A DNA stretch of 64,000 bases from Burkholderia sp. D-99 (GCF_011605345.1 NZ_JAAOXM010000006.1:124001-188000); one strand, 5' to 3'; shown: positions 38,993-48,485, numbered from the stretch's first letter. Numbers and translations: made by a program. Notes: generated from the sequence alone by a model not told the origin.

Positions 38993-40864
38993 TCAGTGAT
39001 CGGGCTTCGCCCACCAGGTCGACACGACCCAGCCCTCGGCCGAATAGTACAGCGGCAATGTCTGCGGATAGGCAAGCGTGCGCTTGTACGCGACCCGGTG
39101 CGTCGTGCTGTACCACTGCGGAACCGCGTAGTAGCCGTGCATCAGCACGCGGTCGAGCGCGTGCGTCGCGTCGAGCAGCTCGTCGCGCGACTGCGCGGTG
39201 CCGAGTGCGTGCAGCAGCGCGTCGACGGCCGGCGACTTCAGTCCGATGACGTTGTCCGACCCCGGCTCGTCCGCGAACTTGCTGCCGTAACGTGCAAGCT
39301 GTTCGGCGCCCGGCACCTGTACGCCGATGTAGCGGATAGGCGTCATGTCGTAGTCGAACGCGTCAAGGCGCTTTTGCAGCAGCGCGAAATCAGCCGTCCG
39401 AAAGCGTACCTCGATGCCGAGCTTCGCAAGATTACGCTGGTAGGCTGCCACGATCCCCTTGAATGGGGACCCTGCATCGTCCAGGATCTCGAACGTGAAA
39501 GACTCTCCTTGCGCATTGCGCAAAGCGCCATCGCGATAAGTCCAGCCTGCCTGCGCAAGCAGCGCCCGCGCCTTCAGCAGGTTCGCGCGCAGCGAATTCG
39601 GCGGGTTCGTGTTCGGTTGCACGACCATCGGGCCGAATACGACCGGGTCAAGCTGCGCGCGCAGCGGTTCGAGCAGCTTCAGTTCACCCGGCCCTGGCAG
39701 ACCGGTGGCCTGCAGGTCGGTGTCAGCGAAATAGCTGTCGAGGCGCGTATAACCGCCATAGAACAGTTGGCGATTCAGCCATTCGAAGTCGAGCGCAAGG
39801 TCAAGCGCCTGGCGCACACGCACATCGCGAAACAGCGGCCTGCGCAGGTTCATGAAGAAACCCTGCATGCCCGCGCCGTTGTGTTGCCGGAATTCGCGCT
39901 TGATCAACTCGCCGCTGTCGAAGCGCTTGCCGACATCCTGCCGTATCCAATTGCGCGCGATGTTCTCGACAAGTACGTCATATTCACCGGCCTTGAACCC
40001 CTCAAGGCGAGCAACACCCTCGCCGTACAACTTGTAGACGATCCGCCCAAAGTTGTTGGTACCGACCCGCACCGGCAGGTCGGCACCCCAGTATGCCGGG
40101 TTACGCCGGTATGTAATGTTGCGGCCGTTGTCGTAGCGCTCGATCAGGTACGGGCCGCTGCCGATCGGCTGCTCGAACGCGAGCTGGTCGAACGGGATGC
40201 GCGAGCCGTCCGCGCGCAATCCCCACTTGCGCGAAAACACCGGCACGCCGCCGGCGATCAGCGGCAGTTCGCGATTCGCGCTGCGGAACTCGAAACGCAC
40301 GGTGGCAGGATCGACGACCACGGCCTTCGTGATTTCCGCGAAATACGCGCCGAACTGCGGCGCGGCCTGCTTGCTCTTCAGCGTGTCGAACGAAAACTTG
40401 ACGTCGTCCGCCGTGACCGGGTCGCCATTGGAAAAGCGCGCGCGCGGATTCAGGTGGAACGTGACCGAACGGCGATCCGGCGCGACGTCGATGTCGTCGG
40501 CCAGCAGCCCGTAAGCGGATGCCGGCTCGTCCGAGCTGCCGGTCGCGAGGCTCTCGAACAGCATGTCGATGCCCGGCGCGGGATTGCCGCGCATCGTGAA
40601 CGGGTTGAACTTGTCGAACGATGTCAGCCGGTTCGGGTTCGCGAGCACGAGCGTGCCGCCCTTCGGCGCGTCGGGGTTGACGTAGTCGAAATGCTTGAAG
40701 CCCGGCGGATACTTCGGCTCGCCGTACTGCGCAATGGCATACGCCGCGTGCGCCGCGCTCGCGGCCAGCGCCGCCTGCAGCGCGAACACCGCGGCCGTGC
40801 GGCCGGCAGCCCGCACGGCACGGCAGACACACGCGGCGGCGGCCCGGGGCGAACCCTTCGTCAT
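38993..40864 (-). CDS. yejA: Periplasmic peptide-binding protein of the YejA type
   Basis: A 623-residue SBP family 5 receptor. A signal peptide of about 38 residues (ending AAHA-AYA) leads to the binding domain, with YVNPDAPKGGTLVLANP and RNPAYWGADLPV typical of YejA. It delivers peptides to YejBE. Codon use shifts inside the gene: from roughly 39340 to 40110 codons such as GGT, GTT, CTT, GGG and CGG are frequent, whereas both ends use the genome's C/G-ending codons, suggesting a recombined segment. I take ATG 40864 (MTKGSPRAAA); an ATG 51 bases earlier is less likely. Confidence 0.92.
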   Translation of the reverse strand: MTKGSPRAAAACVCRAVRAAGRTAAVFALQAALAASAAHAAYAIAQYGEPKYPPGFKHFDYVNPDAPKGGTLVLANPNRLTSFDKFNPFTMRGNPAPGIDMLFESLATGSSDEPASAYGLLADDIDVAPDRRSVTFHLNPRARFSNGDPVTADDVKFSFDTLKSKQAAPQFGAYFAEITKAVVVDPATVRFEFRSANRELPLIAGGVPVFSRKWGLRADGSRIPFDQLAFEQPIGSGPYLIERYDNGRNITYRRNPAYWGADLPVRVGTNNFGRIVYKLYGEGVARLEGFKAGEYDVLVENIARNWIRQDVGKRFDSGELIKREFRQHNGAGMQGFFMNLRRPLFRDVRVRQALDLALDFEWLNRQLFYGGYTRLDSYFADTDLQATGLPGPGELKLLEPLRAQLDPVVFGPMVVQPNTNPPNSLRANLLKARALLAQAGWTYRDGALRNAQGESFTFEILDDAGSPFKGIVAAYQRNLAKLGIEVRFRTADFALLQKRLDAFDYDMTPIRYIGVQVPGAEQLARYGSKFADEPGSDNVIGLKSPAVDALLHALGTAQSRDELLDATHALDRVLMHGYYAVPQWYSTTHRVAYKRTLAYPQTLPLYYSAEGWVVSTWWAKPDH

Positions 40865-40930
40865 AGAGGCCCTGTCGGTCGAATGAGGGTAGTAACGAGA
40901 GACGATTCTACCCATTCAAGCCTGTGAGCC

Positions 40931-40957
40931 AAAAGAAAACCGCCACGCGGGCGGTTT
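40931..40957 (-). terminator. Terminator of the Pro/Tyr-rich protein gene
   Basis: On the minus strand AAACCGCC pairs with GGCGGTTT around a five-base loop, followed by TTTTCTTTT, about 50 bases after the stop at 41006. Confidence 0.75.
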
Positions 40958-41005
40958 CTTCACGAGCGGATCGCGGGCGCGCATCCAGCGAGCGCGCCGC
41001 GCCGA

Positions 41006-41368
41006 TCAGTGCCAGCCGTTGTGGCGGCCGTTATCCCAGTGGCCGCGATCGCGATCGCCGCCCCAGCCGCGACCATGGCGGCGGTACCACTCGTCACGGC
41101 CCCAGTAGCGACGGCCGTCCCAGTAGCGGTCGCCGTGCCAGCCGATGATGATGGCCGGCGCCGGCGCGTAGACAGGTGCCGGCGCGTAGACCGGCGCAGG
41201 CTGATAGATGACCGGCGGCGGAGGCGGCGCATACACGGGTGCGGGCGCGACGTAGACCGGTGCCGGAACGCCGAGATTGATCCCGACATTGACTCCCGCC
41301 ATTGCTGCGCCCGACACGAGCAAGGCCGTCATACCGGTCAAGAGCGAGGCAATACGCAAGGTCTTCAT
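41006..41368 (-). CDS. Small exported Pro/Tyr-rich protein
   Basis: A 120-residue protein with a Sec signal peptide (about 1-25, GAAMA-GVN), then a Val/Pro/Tyr/Ala repeat region in which PAPVYAP occurs several times (about 38-72), and a Trp/Arg/Gly/His-rich tail with WDGRRYWGRDEWYRRHGRGW. Similar small exported proteins are common in Burkholderia; function is unknown. The tail's Tyr-Trp-Gly pattern recalls YXWGXW-type envelope proteins, but that is only a resemblance. A TATAGT-like -10 lies at 41410-41405, and a clear terminator follows. Confidence 0.78.
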   Translation of the reverse strand: MKTLRIASLLTGMTALLVSGAAMAGVNVGINLGVPAPVYVAPAPVYAPPPPPVIYQPAPVYAPAPVYAPAPAIIIGWHGDRYWDGRRYWGRDEWYRRHGRGWGGDRDRGHWDNGRHNGWH

Positions 41369-41671
41369 GGATTCCTCTTTGGGGGTTGTTTGATGTGTGA
41401 TTCGACTATAACGGCAAGCGTCGCCACCGCATATTTCAAGTTTGTAAGAACTGATGCGCGGCATCGCAACGACAAGCTTGCGCTAACGTCTTGTAACAAT
41501 CGACGGCCCGACGAAGGCGTCCGGGCCCCCTTCCGCCTTTGCCGGTCGATGTTCGCGCCGGCGATGTGCGCGCGCCGAATCATACAGCCTGTGTCCCCCG
41601 ATGCCGCCCTCGCGGGCCGAAGCACCCGCCTGTGCGCGTCCGCGACGGCGATGCGCCTCTTCTCGCGGACG

Positions 41672-41696
41672 AAAAAAAAACGGCACCTTCGTGCCG
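41672..41696 (-). terminator. Terminator of the cyo operon
   Basis: On the minus strand CGGCAC / GTGCCG with a GAAG loop is followed by nine T residues, about 35 bases after the cyoD stop. Between it and 41369 I see only the upstream region of the Pro/Tyr-rich gene. Confidence 0.88.
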
Positions 41697-41730
41697 CTTT
41701 TCCGATCGACGCACCGCGCCGCGATGCCGC

Positions 41731-42063
41731 TCAGCGCGACATCATGTTCATGCTGACGTTGTGCATCACCCACAGCGTGCCGACGATCAGGATCGCCGCG
41801 GTCAGCACCGTGTAGCTGAACGCCATCACGTTCCAGCGCTGGCCCGACGAGCCGTTCATGTGCAGGAAGTACACGAGGTGCACGACGATCTGCACGAACG
41901 CGAGCACGGCCAGCGCGATCAGCGACGCGTGCGGCGACAGCACGCCGCCCATCACGAGGCCGAACGACGCGGCGGTGAGCAGCACCGACAGGATGAAACC
42001 GGCGACGTAGCCGCCGACACTGCCGTGCCCTTCTTCGAGTTGAGACGAATGCGAATGGGCCAT
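41731..42063 (-). CDS. cyoD: Cytochrome bo3 quinol oxidase subunit IV
   Basis: A 110-residue three-helix membrane protein with the conserved GSVGGYVAGFILSVLLTAASF and QIVVHLVYFLHMN motifs of CyoD. It assists assembly and stability of the bo3 oxidase. Last gene of the cluster, abutting cyoC with no gap, followed by the terminator rather than by cyoE. Confidence 0.95.
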   Translation of the reverse strand: MAHSHSSQLEEGHGSVGGYVAGFILSVLLTAASFGLVMGGVLSPHASLIALAVLAFVQIVVHLVYFLHMNGSSGQRWNVMAFSYTVLTAAILIVGTLWVMHNVSMNMMSR

Positions 42064-42672
42064 TTAGATCACGCTCGCGAGATAGACAAAGGAAAACACG
42101 CAGATCCACACGATGTCGAGGAAGTGCCAGAAGAGGCTCAGGCACGTCAGGCGTCGCAGGTCGCGATCGGTCAGGTCGCCGCCACGGAACACGATCTGCC
42201 CGGCGAGCACGATCATCCACAGCAGCCCGGCCGTCACGTGCAGCCCGTGCGTGCCGACCAGCGTGAAGAACGCCGACAGGAACGCGCTGCGCTGCGGGCC
42301 CGCGCCTTCCGCGATCAGATGCGAGAACTCGCGCAGTTCCATCACGAGAAACGCCGCGCCGAGCACGAACGTCACCGCGAGCCACGCCAGCAGCGCGCCA
42401 CGCCGCTGCTTGTACGCAGCGAGCATCGCGAACCCGTACGTGATGCTCGACAGCAGCAGCGCGGCGGTTTCCACCGCGACGCCCGGAATGTCGAACAAGT
42501 CTTTCGCGGTCGGCCCGCCCGCATGCTGCTGGCCGAGCACCGCGAACGTCGCGAACAGCGCCGCAAAGATCACGCAGTCGGTCATCAGGTACAGCCAGAA
42601 CCCGAACACCGAATGCGACGGCGGATGGTCGTCGTGCTCGAGCAGGGTTGCACTCAAGGTTTTCTGCAACAT
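42064..42672 (-). CDS. cyoC: Cytochrome bo3 quinol oxidase subunit III
   Basis: A 202-residue membrane protein with five helices, lacking the first two helices of aa3-type subunit III, as usual for CyoC. Motifs: [15 protein letters not shown] near the start and [18 protein letters not shown] in the second half. Its ATG overlaps the cyoB stop by one base. Confidence 0.95.
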   Translation of the reverse strand: MLQKTLSATLLEHDDHPPSHSVFGFWLYLMTDCVIFAALFATFAVLGQQHAGGPTAKDLFDIPGVAVETAALLLSSITYGFAMLAAYKQRRGALLAWLAVTFVLGAAFLVMELREFSHLIAEGAGPQRSAFLSAFFTLVGTHGLHVTAGLLWMIVLAGQIVFRGGDLTDRDLRRLTCLSLFWHFLDIVWICVFSFVYLASVI

Positions 42673-44678
42673 CAGTTGGCCTCCAGTTCCACGTCATCGA
42701 CGTGCGCGGCCACGCGCTTCGTCGGCTGCTTGTCTTCGGTCTTGCGCACCGTAGACGCAGGAATGTAATAACCGTCGTTATCGCGCGAGCTGTAGATCAC
42801 GAGCGTCGCGACGATCCCGACGAGCCCGCCGATCGCCATCCACCAGATGTGCCACACCAGCGCGAAGCCGAGCACCAGGCTGAAGATCGCCACCACGAGG
42901 CCCGCGCAGGTATTCGACGGCATGTGGATGTCGCGGAACGACGCCGGGTTCGGCCGGCCTTCGCCGCGTGCCTTCATGTCCGCGTACGCGTCGAGCGTGC
43001 GCACCTGCGGGATCACCGCGAAGTTGTAGTCGGCCGGCGGCGACGAGGTCGCCCACTCCAGCGTGCGGCCGCCCCACGGATCGCCCGTCGTGTCGCGATA
43101 CGCCGGCAGGTTGCGGTTGCGGATGCTGACCACCAGTTGCAGCAACTGGCACGCAATGCCGATCGCGATCAGCACGGCGCCGAACGCGGCGACCAGCAGC
43201 CACGGATGCCATGCCGGGTTGTCGTAGTGGTTCAGGCGGCGCGTCATGCCCATGAAGCCGAGCACGTAGAGCGGCACGAATGCGACATAGAAGCCGACCT
43301 GCCAGAACCAGAACGCGGCCTTGCCGAGCTTCTCGTTCAGCTTGAAGCCGAACGCCTTCGGGAACCAGTAGTTGAAGCCCGCGAGATAACCGAACAGCAC
43401 GCCGCCGATGATCACGTTGTGGAAGTGCGCGATCAGGAACAGGCTGTTGTGCAGCACGAAGTCCGCGCCGGGAATCGCCATCATCACGCCGGTCATCCCG
43501 CCGATCGTGAACGTGACCATGAAGCCGATCGTCCACAGCACGGGCGTCGTGAATTCGATCCGGCCGCGATACATCGTGAACAGCCAGTTGAACACCTTCA
43601 CGCCGGTCGGGATCGCGATGATCATCGTCATGATGCCGAAGAACGCGTTCACGTTCGCACCCGAGCCCATCGTGAAGAAGTGGTGCAGCCACACGAGGAA
43701 CGACAGCACCATGATCGCGCAGGTCGCGTACACCATCGTCTTGTAGCCGAACAGCGGCTTCTTCGCGAACGTCGCGATGACTTCCGAGAAGATCCCGAAC
43801 GCCGGCAGGATCAGGATGTACACCTCCGGGTGACCCCATGCCCAGATCAGGTTCAGGTACAGCATCGCGTTGCCGCCGGCTTCGTTCGTGAAGAAGTGCA
43901 TGCCGAGGTAACGGTCGAGGCCGAGCAGCGCGAGCGTCGCGGTCAGGATCGGGAACGACGCCATGATCAGCACGTTCGTGCAGAGCGCGGTCCACGTGAA
44001 CACCGGCATCTTCATCAGCGTCATGCCCGGCGCGCGCATCTTGATGATCGTCACGAAGAAGTTCACGCCGGTCAGCAGCGTGCCGACGCCCGATATCTGC
44101 AGCGCCCACAGGTAGTAGTCGACCCCTACCCCCGGACTGAACTGCAGCTCCGACAGCGGCGGATACGCGAGCCAGCCCGTCTGCGCGAATTCGCCGATCA
44201 CGAGCGACACGTTGATCAGGATCGCGCTCACCGCCGTCATCCAGAAGGAGAGCGAGTTGATGAACGGGAATGCGACGTCGCGCGCGCCGATCTGCAGCGG
44301 CACGACCAGGTTCATCAGGCCGACCATGAATACCATCGCCATGAAGAAGATCATGATCACGCCGTGTGCCGTGAAGATCTGGTCATAGTGATGCGGCGGC
44401 AGGTAGCCGGGCGCGTTGTACGAGAGCGCGAGCTGCATGCGCATCATGATCGCGTCGGCGAAGCCGCGCAGCAGCATGATCAGCGCGACGATGATGTACA
44501 TCACGCCGAGTCTCTTGTGGTCGACCGTCGTCAGCCATTCCGTCCACAGCCATTTCCAGCGGCCGGTGATCGTCAGCGCGGCGAGAATGCCCAGCACGGC
44601 CAGCCCCATGAAGGCGCCGGCCACCATGATGATGGGCTGATCGAACGGGATCGCCGATAGTGTGAGTTTGCCGAACAT
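42672..44678 (-). CDS. cyoB: Cytochrome bo3 quinol oxidase subunit I
   Basis: A 668-residue heme-copper oxidase catalytic subunit with about 15 helices. The high-spin/CuB site is visible: [15 protein letters not shown] with the cross-linked His-Tyr pair, the two following His in WLHHFF, and HFHNVIIGG for the heme ligands; the D channel start (NxxxxxD) appears around [17 protein letters not shown]. It reduces O2 to water while pumping protons, using ubiquinol. Four bases separate it from cyoA. Confidence 0.97.
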   Translation of the reverse strand: MFGKLTLSAIPFDQPIIMVAGAFMGLAVLGILAALTITGRWKWLWTEWLTTVDHKRLGVMYIIVALIMLLRGFADAIMMRMQLALSYNAPGYLPPHHYDQIFTAHGVIMIFFMAMVFMVGLMNLVVPLQIGARDVAFPFINSLSFWMTAVSAILINVSLVIGEFAQTGWLAYPPLSELQFSPGVGVDYYLWALQISGVGTLLTGVNFFVTIIKMRAPGMTLMKMPVFTWTALCTNVLIMASFPILTATLALLGLDRYLGMHFFTNEAGGNAMLYLNLIWAWGHPEVYILILPAFGIFSEVIATFAKKPLFGYKTMVYATCAIMVLSFLVWLHHFFTMGSGANVNAFFGIMTMIIAIPTGVKVFNWLFTMYRGRIEFTTPVLWTIGFMVTFTIGGMTGVMMAIPGADFVLHNSLFLIAHFHNVIIGGVLFGYLAGFNYWFPKAFGFKLNEKLGKAAFWFWQVGFYVAFVPLYVLGFMGMTRRLNHYDNPAWHPWLLVAAFGAVLIAIGIACQLLQLVVSIRNRNLPAYRDTTGDPWGGRTLEWATSSPPADYNFAVIPQVRTLDAYADMKARGEGRPNPASFRDIHMPSNTCAGLVVAIFSLVLGFALVWHIWWMAIGGLVGIVATLVIYSSRDNDGYYIPASTVRKTEDKQPTKRVAAHVDDVELEAN

Positions 44679-44681
44679 GCG

Positions 44682-45569
44682 TTACCCCTTCGTGCCGCAG
44701 GCGGCGTCCTTCAGGTCAAGGACGTGGCCATCGTTGTATTTCGCGATGATGTTGTGGAAGAGCCGCGGATCGACCGACGAGAAGTAGCGTACGGGCGCCT
44801 TCTCGCTCGGCTGCGCGACGGTGCCGTACACGGTCGCGTCGAGCCGGTCCGGCGACGCCTTCACCTTCTGCACCCATGCATCGAACTGTTCGCGCGGCTC
44901 GGCGAGCGTGCGGAACTTCATGTCGGAGAAACCGCGGCCGCTGAAGTTGGCGGACGTACCCGCGTAGTTGCCGGCCTCGTCGGCGATCAGGTGCAGGCGC
45001 GTCTGCATGCCGGCCATTGCGTAGACCTGGCCGCCGAGCTGCGGGATGAAGAACGAGTTCATCACCGAATCGGACGTGATGCGGAAGTTCACCGGCGTGC
45101 CGACCGGAATCGCGAGCTGGTTCACCGACGCGATGCCGAGTTCCGGATAGATGAACAGCCACTTCCAGTCGAGCGCGACGACCTCGACATCGATCGGTTT
45201 CACCGACGACTCGAGCGGCTTGTACGGGTCGAGCTCGTGCGTGGTCTTCCACGTGAGCACGCCGAGGAACAGGATGATCAGCGTCGGCACCGTCCAGATC
45301 ACGACCTCGATCGCGGTCGAGTGCGACCAGTTCGGCGCGTAGGTGGCGTTGCGGTTCGATGCGCGGTAACGCCACGCGAACCACAGCGTGAGCAGGATCA
45401 CCGGCACGACGACGATCAGCATCGCCCAGGTGGACGTCGCGATCAGCGCCTTTTCGGCGGCGCCCACGCTTCCTTTCGGATTTAGTACATCTAAATTACA
45501 GCCTGACAGGCTCAAGGCCGCGCCGATCGACATCAGCGCCGCCCCGCCTTTTGAAGCTTTTCTTTTCAT
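44682..45569 (-). CDS. cyoA: Cytochrome bo3 quinol oxidase subunit II
   Basis: A 295-residue lipoprotein subunit: signal with lipobox LSGC (Cys24), two helices, then a cupredoxin domain. The CuA ligands of cytochrome c oxidases are absent (no CxxxC), as expected for a quinol oxidase; [35 protein letters not shown] is family-typical (about residues 150-184). GTG 45572 directly precedes ATG 45569, which I prefer. First gene of cyoABCD; the leader contains a long interrupted hairpin. Confidence 0.95.
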   Translation of the reverse strand: MKRKASKGGAALMSIGAALSLSGCNLDVLNPKGSVGAAEKALIATSTWAMLIVVVPVILLTLWFAWRYRASNRNATYAPNWSHSTAIEVVIWTVPTLIILFLGVLTWKTTHELDPYKPLESSVKPIDVEVVALDWKWLFIYPELGIASVNQLAIPVGTPVNFRITSDSVMNSFFIPQLGGQVYAMAGMQTRLHLIADEAGNYAGTSANFSGRGFSDMKFRTLAEPREQFDAWVQKVKASPDRLDATVYGTVAQPSEKAPVRYFSSVDPRLFHNIIAKYNDGHVLDLKDAACGTKG

Positions 45570-45600
45570 CACACCGCCCGAGGGTCATTGAATCCGTTTG

Positions 45601-45647
45601 CGTATGCCCGATGCGCATTCGATCCACGAAAGTGGCCGAATCATACG
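45601..45647 (-). repeat. Interrupted stem-loop in the cyoA leader
   Basis: CGTATG (45601-45606) pairs with CATACG (45642-45647), enclosing ATTCG...CGAAT and CCAC-GAAA-GTGG. The structure ends about 30 bases before the cyoA start. Possible RNA structure or protein site; the rest of 45573-45839 shows nothing else I can name. Confidence 0.5.
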
Positions 45648-45839
45648 TCGCGCGAGTGCGATGAAAAACCAGCTAATGCGGAAAATCATCATTGCAGAAT
45701 CTGCTGTGAGACACATTGTCGCGGGGCAATTTCACGCAGCCGAAAGCGGGCCCGACGCTGCCGGCGCCGGACCGAGATCGATGTGTATGCAACGGCTTCT
45801 CCGCCGTGCGATATGCCCCGCTCGCGCGACGTGCCGCGA

Positions 45840-47369
45840 TCAGCCGCGCGTCGATGCCATGTACGACGGCTGCGGCTGCGCAGGGCCGTCCCCTGCCGGC
45901 AGCTTCGAATGGCTCGCGTCTTCGATCAGCCTTCCGACGGTCGGATCGATCGCGTCGGTGAACGGCTTCGGATCGATGCCGACTGCCAGCACGACCAGTG
46001 CGAGCGACGCGAACATCACGATCTCGCGACGGTTCAGGTCGGCGAGCTTCGCGATCCCCTGGCTCGCGACCTTGCCGAACACGACGCGCTTGAGCATCCA
46101 CAGCGTGTACGACGCGCTGAGGATCAGCGTCAGTGCCGCGATCGCGCCGATCCAGAAGTTGAAGCGGATCGCGCCCATGATGACCATGAACTCGCCGACG
46201 AAGCCCGACGTGCCCGGCAGGCCGATGTTGGCCATCGCGAACAGCACCGTGAAGGTCGCGAAACGCGGCATCACGCCCGCGACGCCGCCGTACGCGGCAA
46301 TCTCGCGCTGCTTCGTGCGATCGACGAGCACGTTCACGCACAACAGCATCGCGCCCGCGACGAAGCCGTACGACACGAGCTGCACGATCGCGCCTTCGAC
46401 ACCGATCCGGTTGAACAGGAACAGCCCGAGCGTGACGATCCCCATGTGCGCGACCGTCGAATACGCGAGCAGCTTGCCGAGATCGGTCTGGGCGAGCGCG
46501 ATCAGGCTCGCATAGACGATCGCGAACAGCGACAGCGCGATCACGGCCGGCGCGAAGAAGTGGCTCGCGTCGGGCGTGACCGGCAGCGCGAAGCGCAGGA
46601 ACCCGTAGCCGCCGAGCTTGAGCATCGCGAGCATCAGCGCCGCGCCCGTCGGGCCGTCGGTGTAAACGTCGCTCAGCCACGTGTGGACCGGCCACATCGG
46701 CACCTTGACCGCGAATGCGGCAAAGAAGCCGAGGAACACCAGCAACTGCGGCGCGAAGCCGAGCTGCAGCGTGCGCCACACGGCCATGTCGAACGTATGC
46801 GATTGCGCGTACAGGTACAGCATCGCCATCAGCAGCAACAGCGAACCGGCGAACGAGATGAAGAAGAACTTCACCGCCGCGTACACGCGACGCTCGCGCC
46901 CCCACGTGCCGATCAGCAGGTAAAGCGGGATCAGCGTCGCCTCGAAGAAGATGAAGAACAGCAGCCCGTCCTGTGCGACGAACACACCGACCATCAGCCC
47001 CGACAGGATCAGGAACGACGCGTAATACTGCGCGACGCGCACTGTGATCGACTCCCACGATGCCACCACCACCACGAGCGTCGTGAACGCGGTCAGCACG
47101 ACGAGCCACAGCGACGCGCCGTCGATGCCGACCCGCCACCCGGAATTGAATGCTGCCAGCCAGTTGCGGCTTTCGACGAACTGCATCGCAGCCGAGTGCG
47201 CATCGAAACCGGCGACCAACGGAACGACCGCCGCAAGCCCCACCAGCGCACCGACGAGCGCGATCAGCCGCGTTCGACGTGGATGATGGTCGGAACCGGC
47301 GCGCAACAGGCATGCGCCGAACAGGATCGGAGCCCAGATGGCCAGGCTCAGGAAGGGGAAATCATGCAT
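45840..47369 (-). CDS. Isolated NuoM-like complex I / Mrp antiporter-type subunit
   Basis: A 509-residue membrane protein with about 14 helices belonging to the NuoM/MrpD proton-translocating family. Key residues are retained: Glu143 in FFEATLIPLYLLIG, Lys222 in AVKVPMWPVHTWL, and HTWLSDVYTDGP. Length fits NuoM. No other nuo gene is near; the neighbours are cyoABCD downstream (same strand, 270 bases away) and a gene-poor region upstream. It may serve a variant dehydrogenase, an antiporter-like or bicarbonate-uptake system, or be a relic of a duplicated nuo set. The function without partners is unknown. Confidence 0.85.
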   Translation of the reverse strand: MHDFPFLSLAIWAPILFGACLLRAGSDHHPRRTRLIALVGALVGLAAVVPLVAGFDAHSAAMQFVESRNWLAAFNSGWRVGIDGASLWLVVLTAFTTLVVVVASWESITVRVAQYYASFLILSGLMVGVFVAQDGLLFFIFFEATLIPLYLLIGTWGRERRVYAAVKFFFISFAGSLLLLMAMLYLYAQSHTFDMAVWRTLQLGFAPQLLVFLGFFAAFAVKVPMWPVHTWLSDVYTDGPTGAALMLAMLKLGGYGFLRFALPVTPDASHFFAPAVIALSLFAIVYASLIALAQTDLGKLLAYSTVAHMGIVTLGLFLFNRIGVEGAIVQLVSYGFVAGAMLLCVNVLVDRTKQREIAAYGGVAGVMPRFATFTVLFAMANIGLPGTSGFVGEFMVIMGAIRFNFWIGAIAALTLILSASYTLWMLKRVVFGKVASQGIAKLADLNRREIVMFASLALVVLAVGIDPKPFTDAIDPTVGRLIEDASHSKLPAGDGPAQPQPSYMASTRG

Positions 47370-47481
47370 GTCAACAAGGCCTTGATGAAGTCGCGCACTG
47401 CATCGGGGACAGGCGAGACGAAAGGAACGAAATCAAATCGACAGATAGATTTCGTGAATCGCCAATGTTGGCAAAATGTAA

Positions 47482-47511
47482 AGCGGCATCACGGGAAAGC
47501 TTGATGCCGCT
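47482..47511. repeat. Perfect inverted repeat upstream of the nuoM-like gene
   Basis: AGCGGCATCA and TGATGCCGCT are 10-bp arms around a 10-base loop, about 115 bases upstream of the nuoM-like start. A smaller GCCAA-TG-TTGGC palindrome lies at 47461-47472. Either could be an operator or a terminator-like RNA hairpin without T tract. Confidence 0.5.
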
Positions 47512-47547
47512 CAAACGCAATCGGGTTAACCAGCATAAGGCGATTGA

Positions 47548-47736
47548 TTATTTTCTGCATCGCAGCAGAGCATCAATTTCATCAATCGCTCTATCCAACT
47601 GATTTTTATTGGTAATTTTTTGTATTGCCCGATGGGACAGGTCGCGAAAATCGACGCGGCGCCGCATTTTTGACGTCTGTCTGCCGTTTCTGAGGGTCGG
47701 AACGAGCTTATTGGTGCCTTGCAAGACAGCCCCCAC
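47548..47736 (-). CDS. Small AT-rich candidate ORF
   Basis: A possible 62-residue basic protein starting at GTG, or 39 residues from an internal ATG (MRRRVDFRDLSHRAIQK). The C-terminus NKNQLDRAIDEIDALL looks like an amphipathic helix. Base composition is clearly lower in GC than the neighbours and codons such as AAA, ATT and AAT are frequent. I recognise no family. It could be a transferred small gene or chance. Confidence 0.35.
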   Translation of the reverse strand: MGAVLQGTNKLVPTLRNGRQTSKMRRRVDFRDLSHRAIQKITNKNQLDRAIDEIDALLRCRK

Positions 47737-47868
47737 ATCGCCCCAAATCCTTACAACAATACTTTCATTTATATTTCGTTGAGCTTTGCTCGACGCGGAT
47801 CGAGCGAATGGCCGCGCCGCCCTCGCCCCTCATGCTCCCGACCGAGATCGCTGGTGGCTCAGGCGGTC

Positions 47869-48000
47869 TCATATGCGCATCGTCACCGCGCAACAGGGGA
47901 TGGGTTGCGCGGGAACATGGACAAAGCGGCCGCCACCCGTGGCATCAACCGGCGAGGACGCGTGCGTCATCGCATCGACGATATGGCGCGTGTCGATCAT
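47869..48000 (-). CDS. Very small candidate ORF coupled to the preceding one
   Basis: A 43-residue frame starting MIDTRHIVDAMTHASS and ending VPCCAVTMRI-like (IPCCAVTMRI). Its ATG overlaps the stop of the next upstream ORF as ATGA, and third positions are mostly G or C as in real genes here. No family recognised. Confidence 0.3.
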   Translation of the reverse strand: MIDTRHIVDAMTHASSPVDATGGGRFVHVPAQPIPCCAVTMRI

Positions 48001-48272
48001 GCCGCTACGGCCGTCAGTGCCAGCCTCAACGTCTGCATCGTGAGAATCGCACCGTGGCCATGCACGACATCCTGCAGCGCGTGCGGGTCGAGCGCTACGG
48101 AGCACGGTTCGAGCAAGAGCAGCAATGCGCCCTGCTCCATCGCGACGAGCTGCGCGACGATCGCGTGGTACTTGCGCAGGATATGCGGACGCTCGCAGCA
48201 ACCGTGTATGCCCTCGACCGTCGCATGACGGTAGCCGCGCAGCCGCGTGTAACGAGTGTGGGTTGCCGACAA
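47997..48272 (-). CDS. Candidate small hypothetical protein
   Basis: Up to 91 residues from a TTG codon, containing RKYHAIVAQLVAMEQGALL and ALQDVVHGHGAILTMQ. Third codon positions are strongly GC, supporting coding on this strand, but the opposite strand is also open here (frame 47808-48326), so the assignment is uncertain. No good ribosome site; the open frame continues upstream without ATG, so this may be a decayed gene fragment. Confidence 0.3.
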   Translation of the reverse strand: MSATHTRYTRLRGYRHATVEGIHGCCERPHILRKYHAIVAQLVAMEQGALLLLLEPCSVALDPHALQDVVHGHGAILTMQTLRLALTAVAA

Positions 48273-48485
48273 GTCGGTCGACGGGTCGATGAGGGAAGAC
48301 AGCCGGAACGGAACGCAGGCTTGTGAAGAGCATCACCTCGAATCGCGCCGGACGATACGCGACCTATAGCGCACTATCGCCGCTCGAGCCGAACACTCAC
48401 TGAATCAGTGCCTGCCCCGCCCGAATCCGCCCGCGGATGAGATCCAGCCGCATCACGCGTCCAGCGCTCGACGGGCCGGAAAAAG

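Noticed and set aside
45588-47504. Long plus-strand open frame opposite the nuoM-like gene
   Set aside because: Low-complexity Arg/Glu/His/Gln composition and no family resemblance; the minus strand encodes a clear membrane protein.
47808-48326. Plus-strand frame of 172 codons in the gene-poor region
   Set aside because: Third-position GC looks weaker than on the opposite strand and no ribosome site is evident; kept only as an alternative reading of the region.
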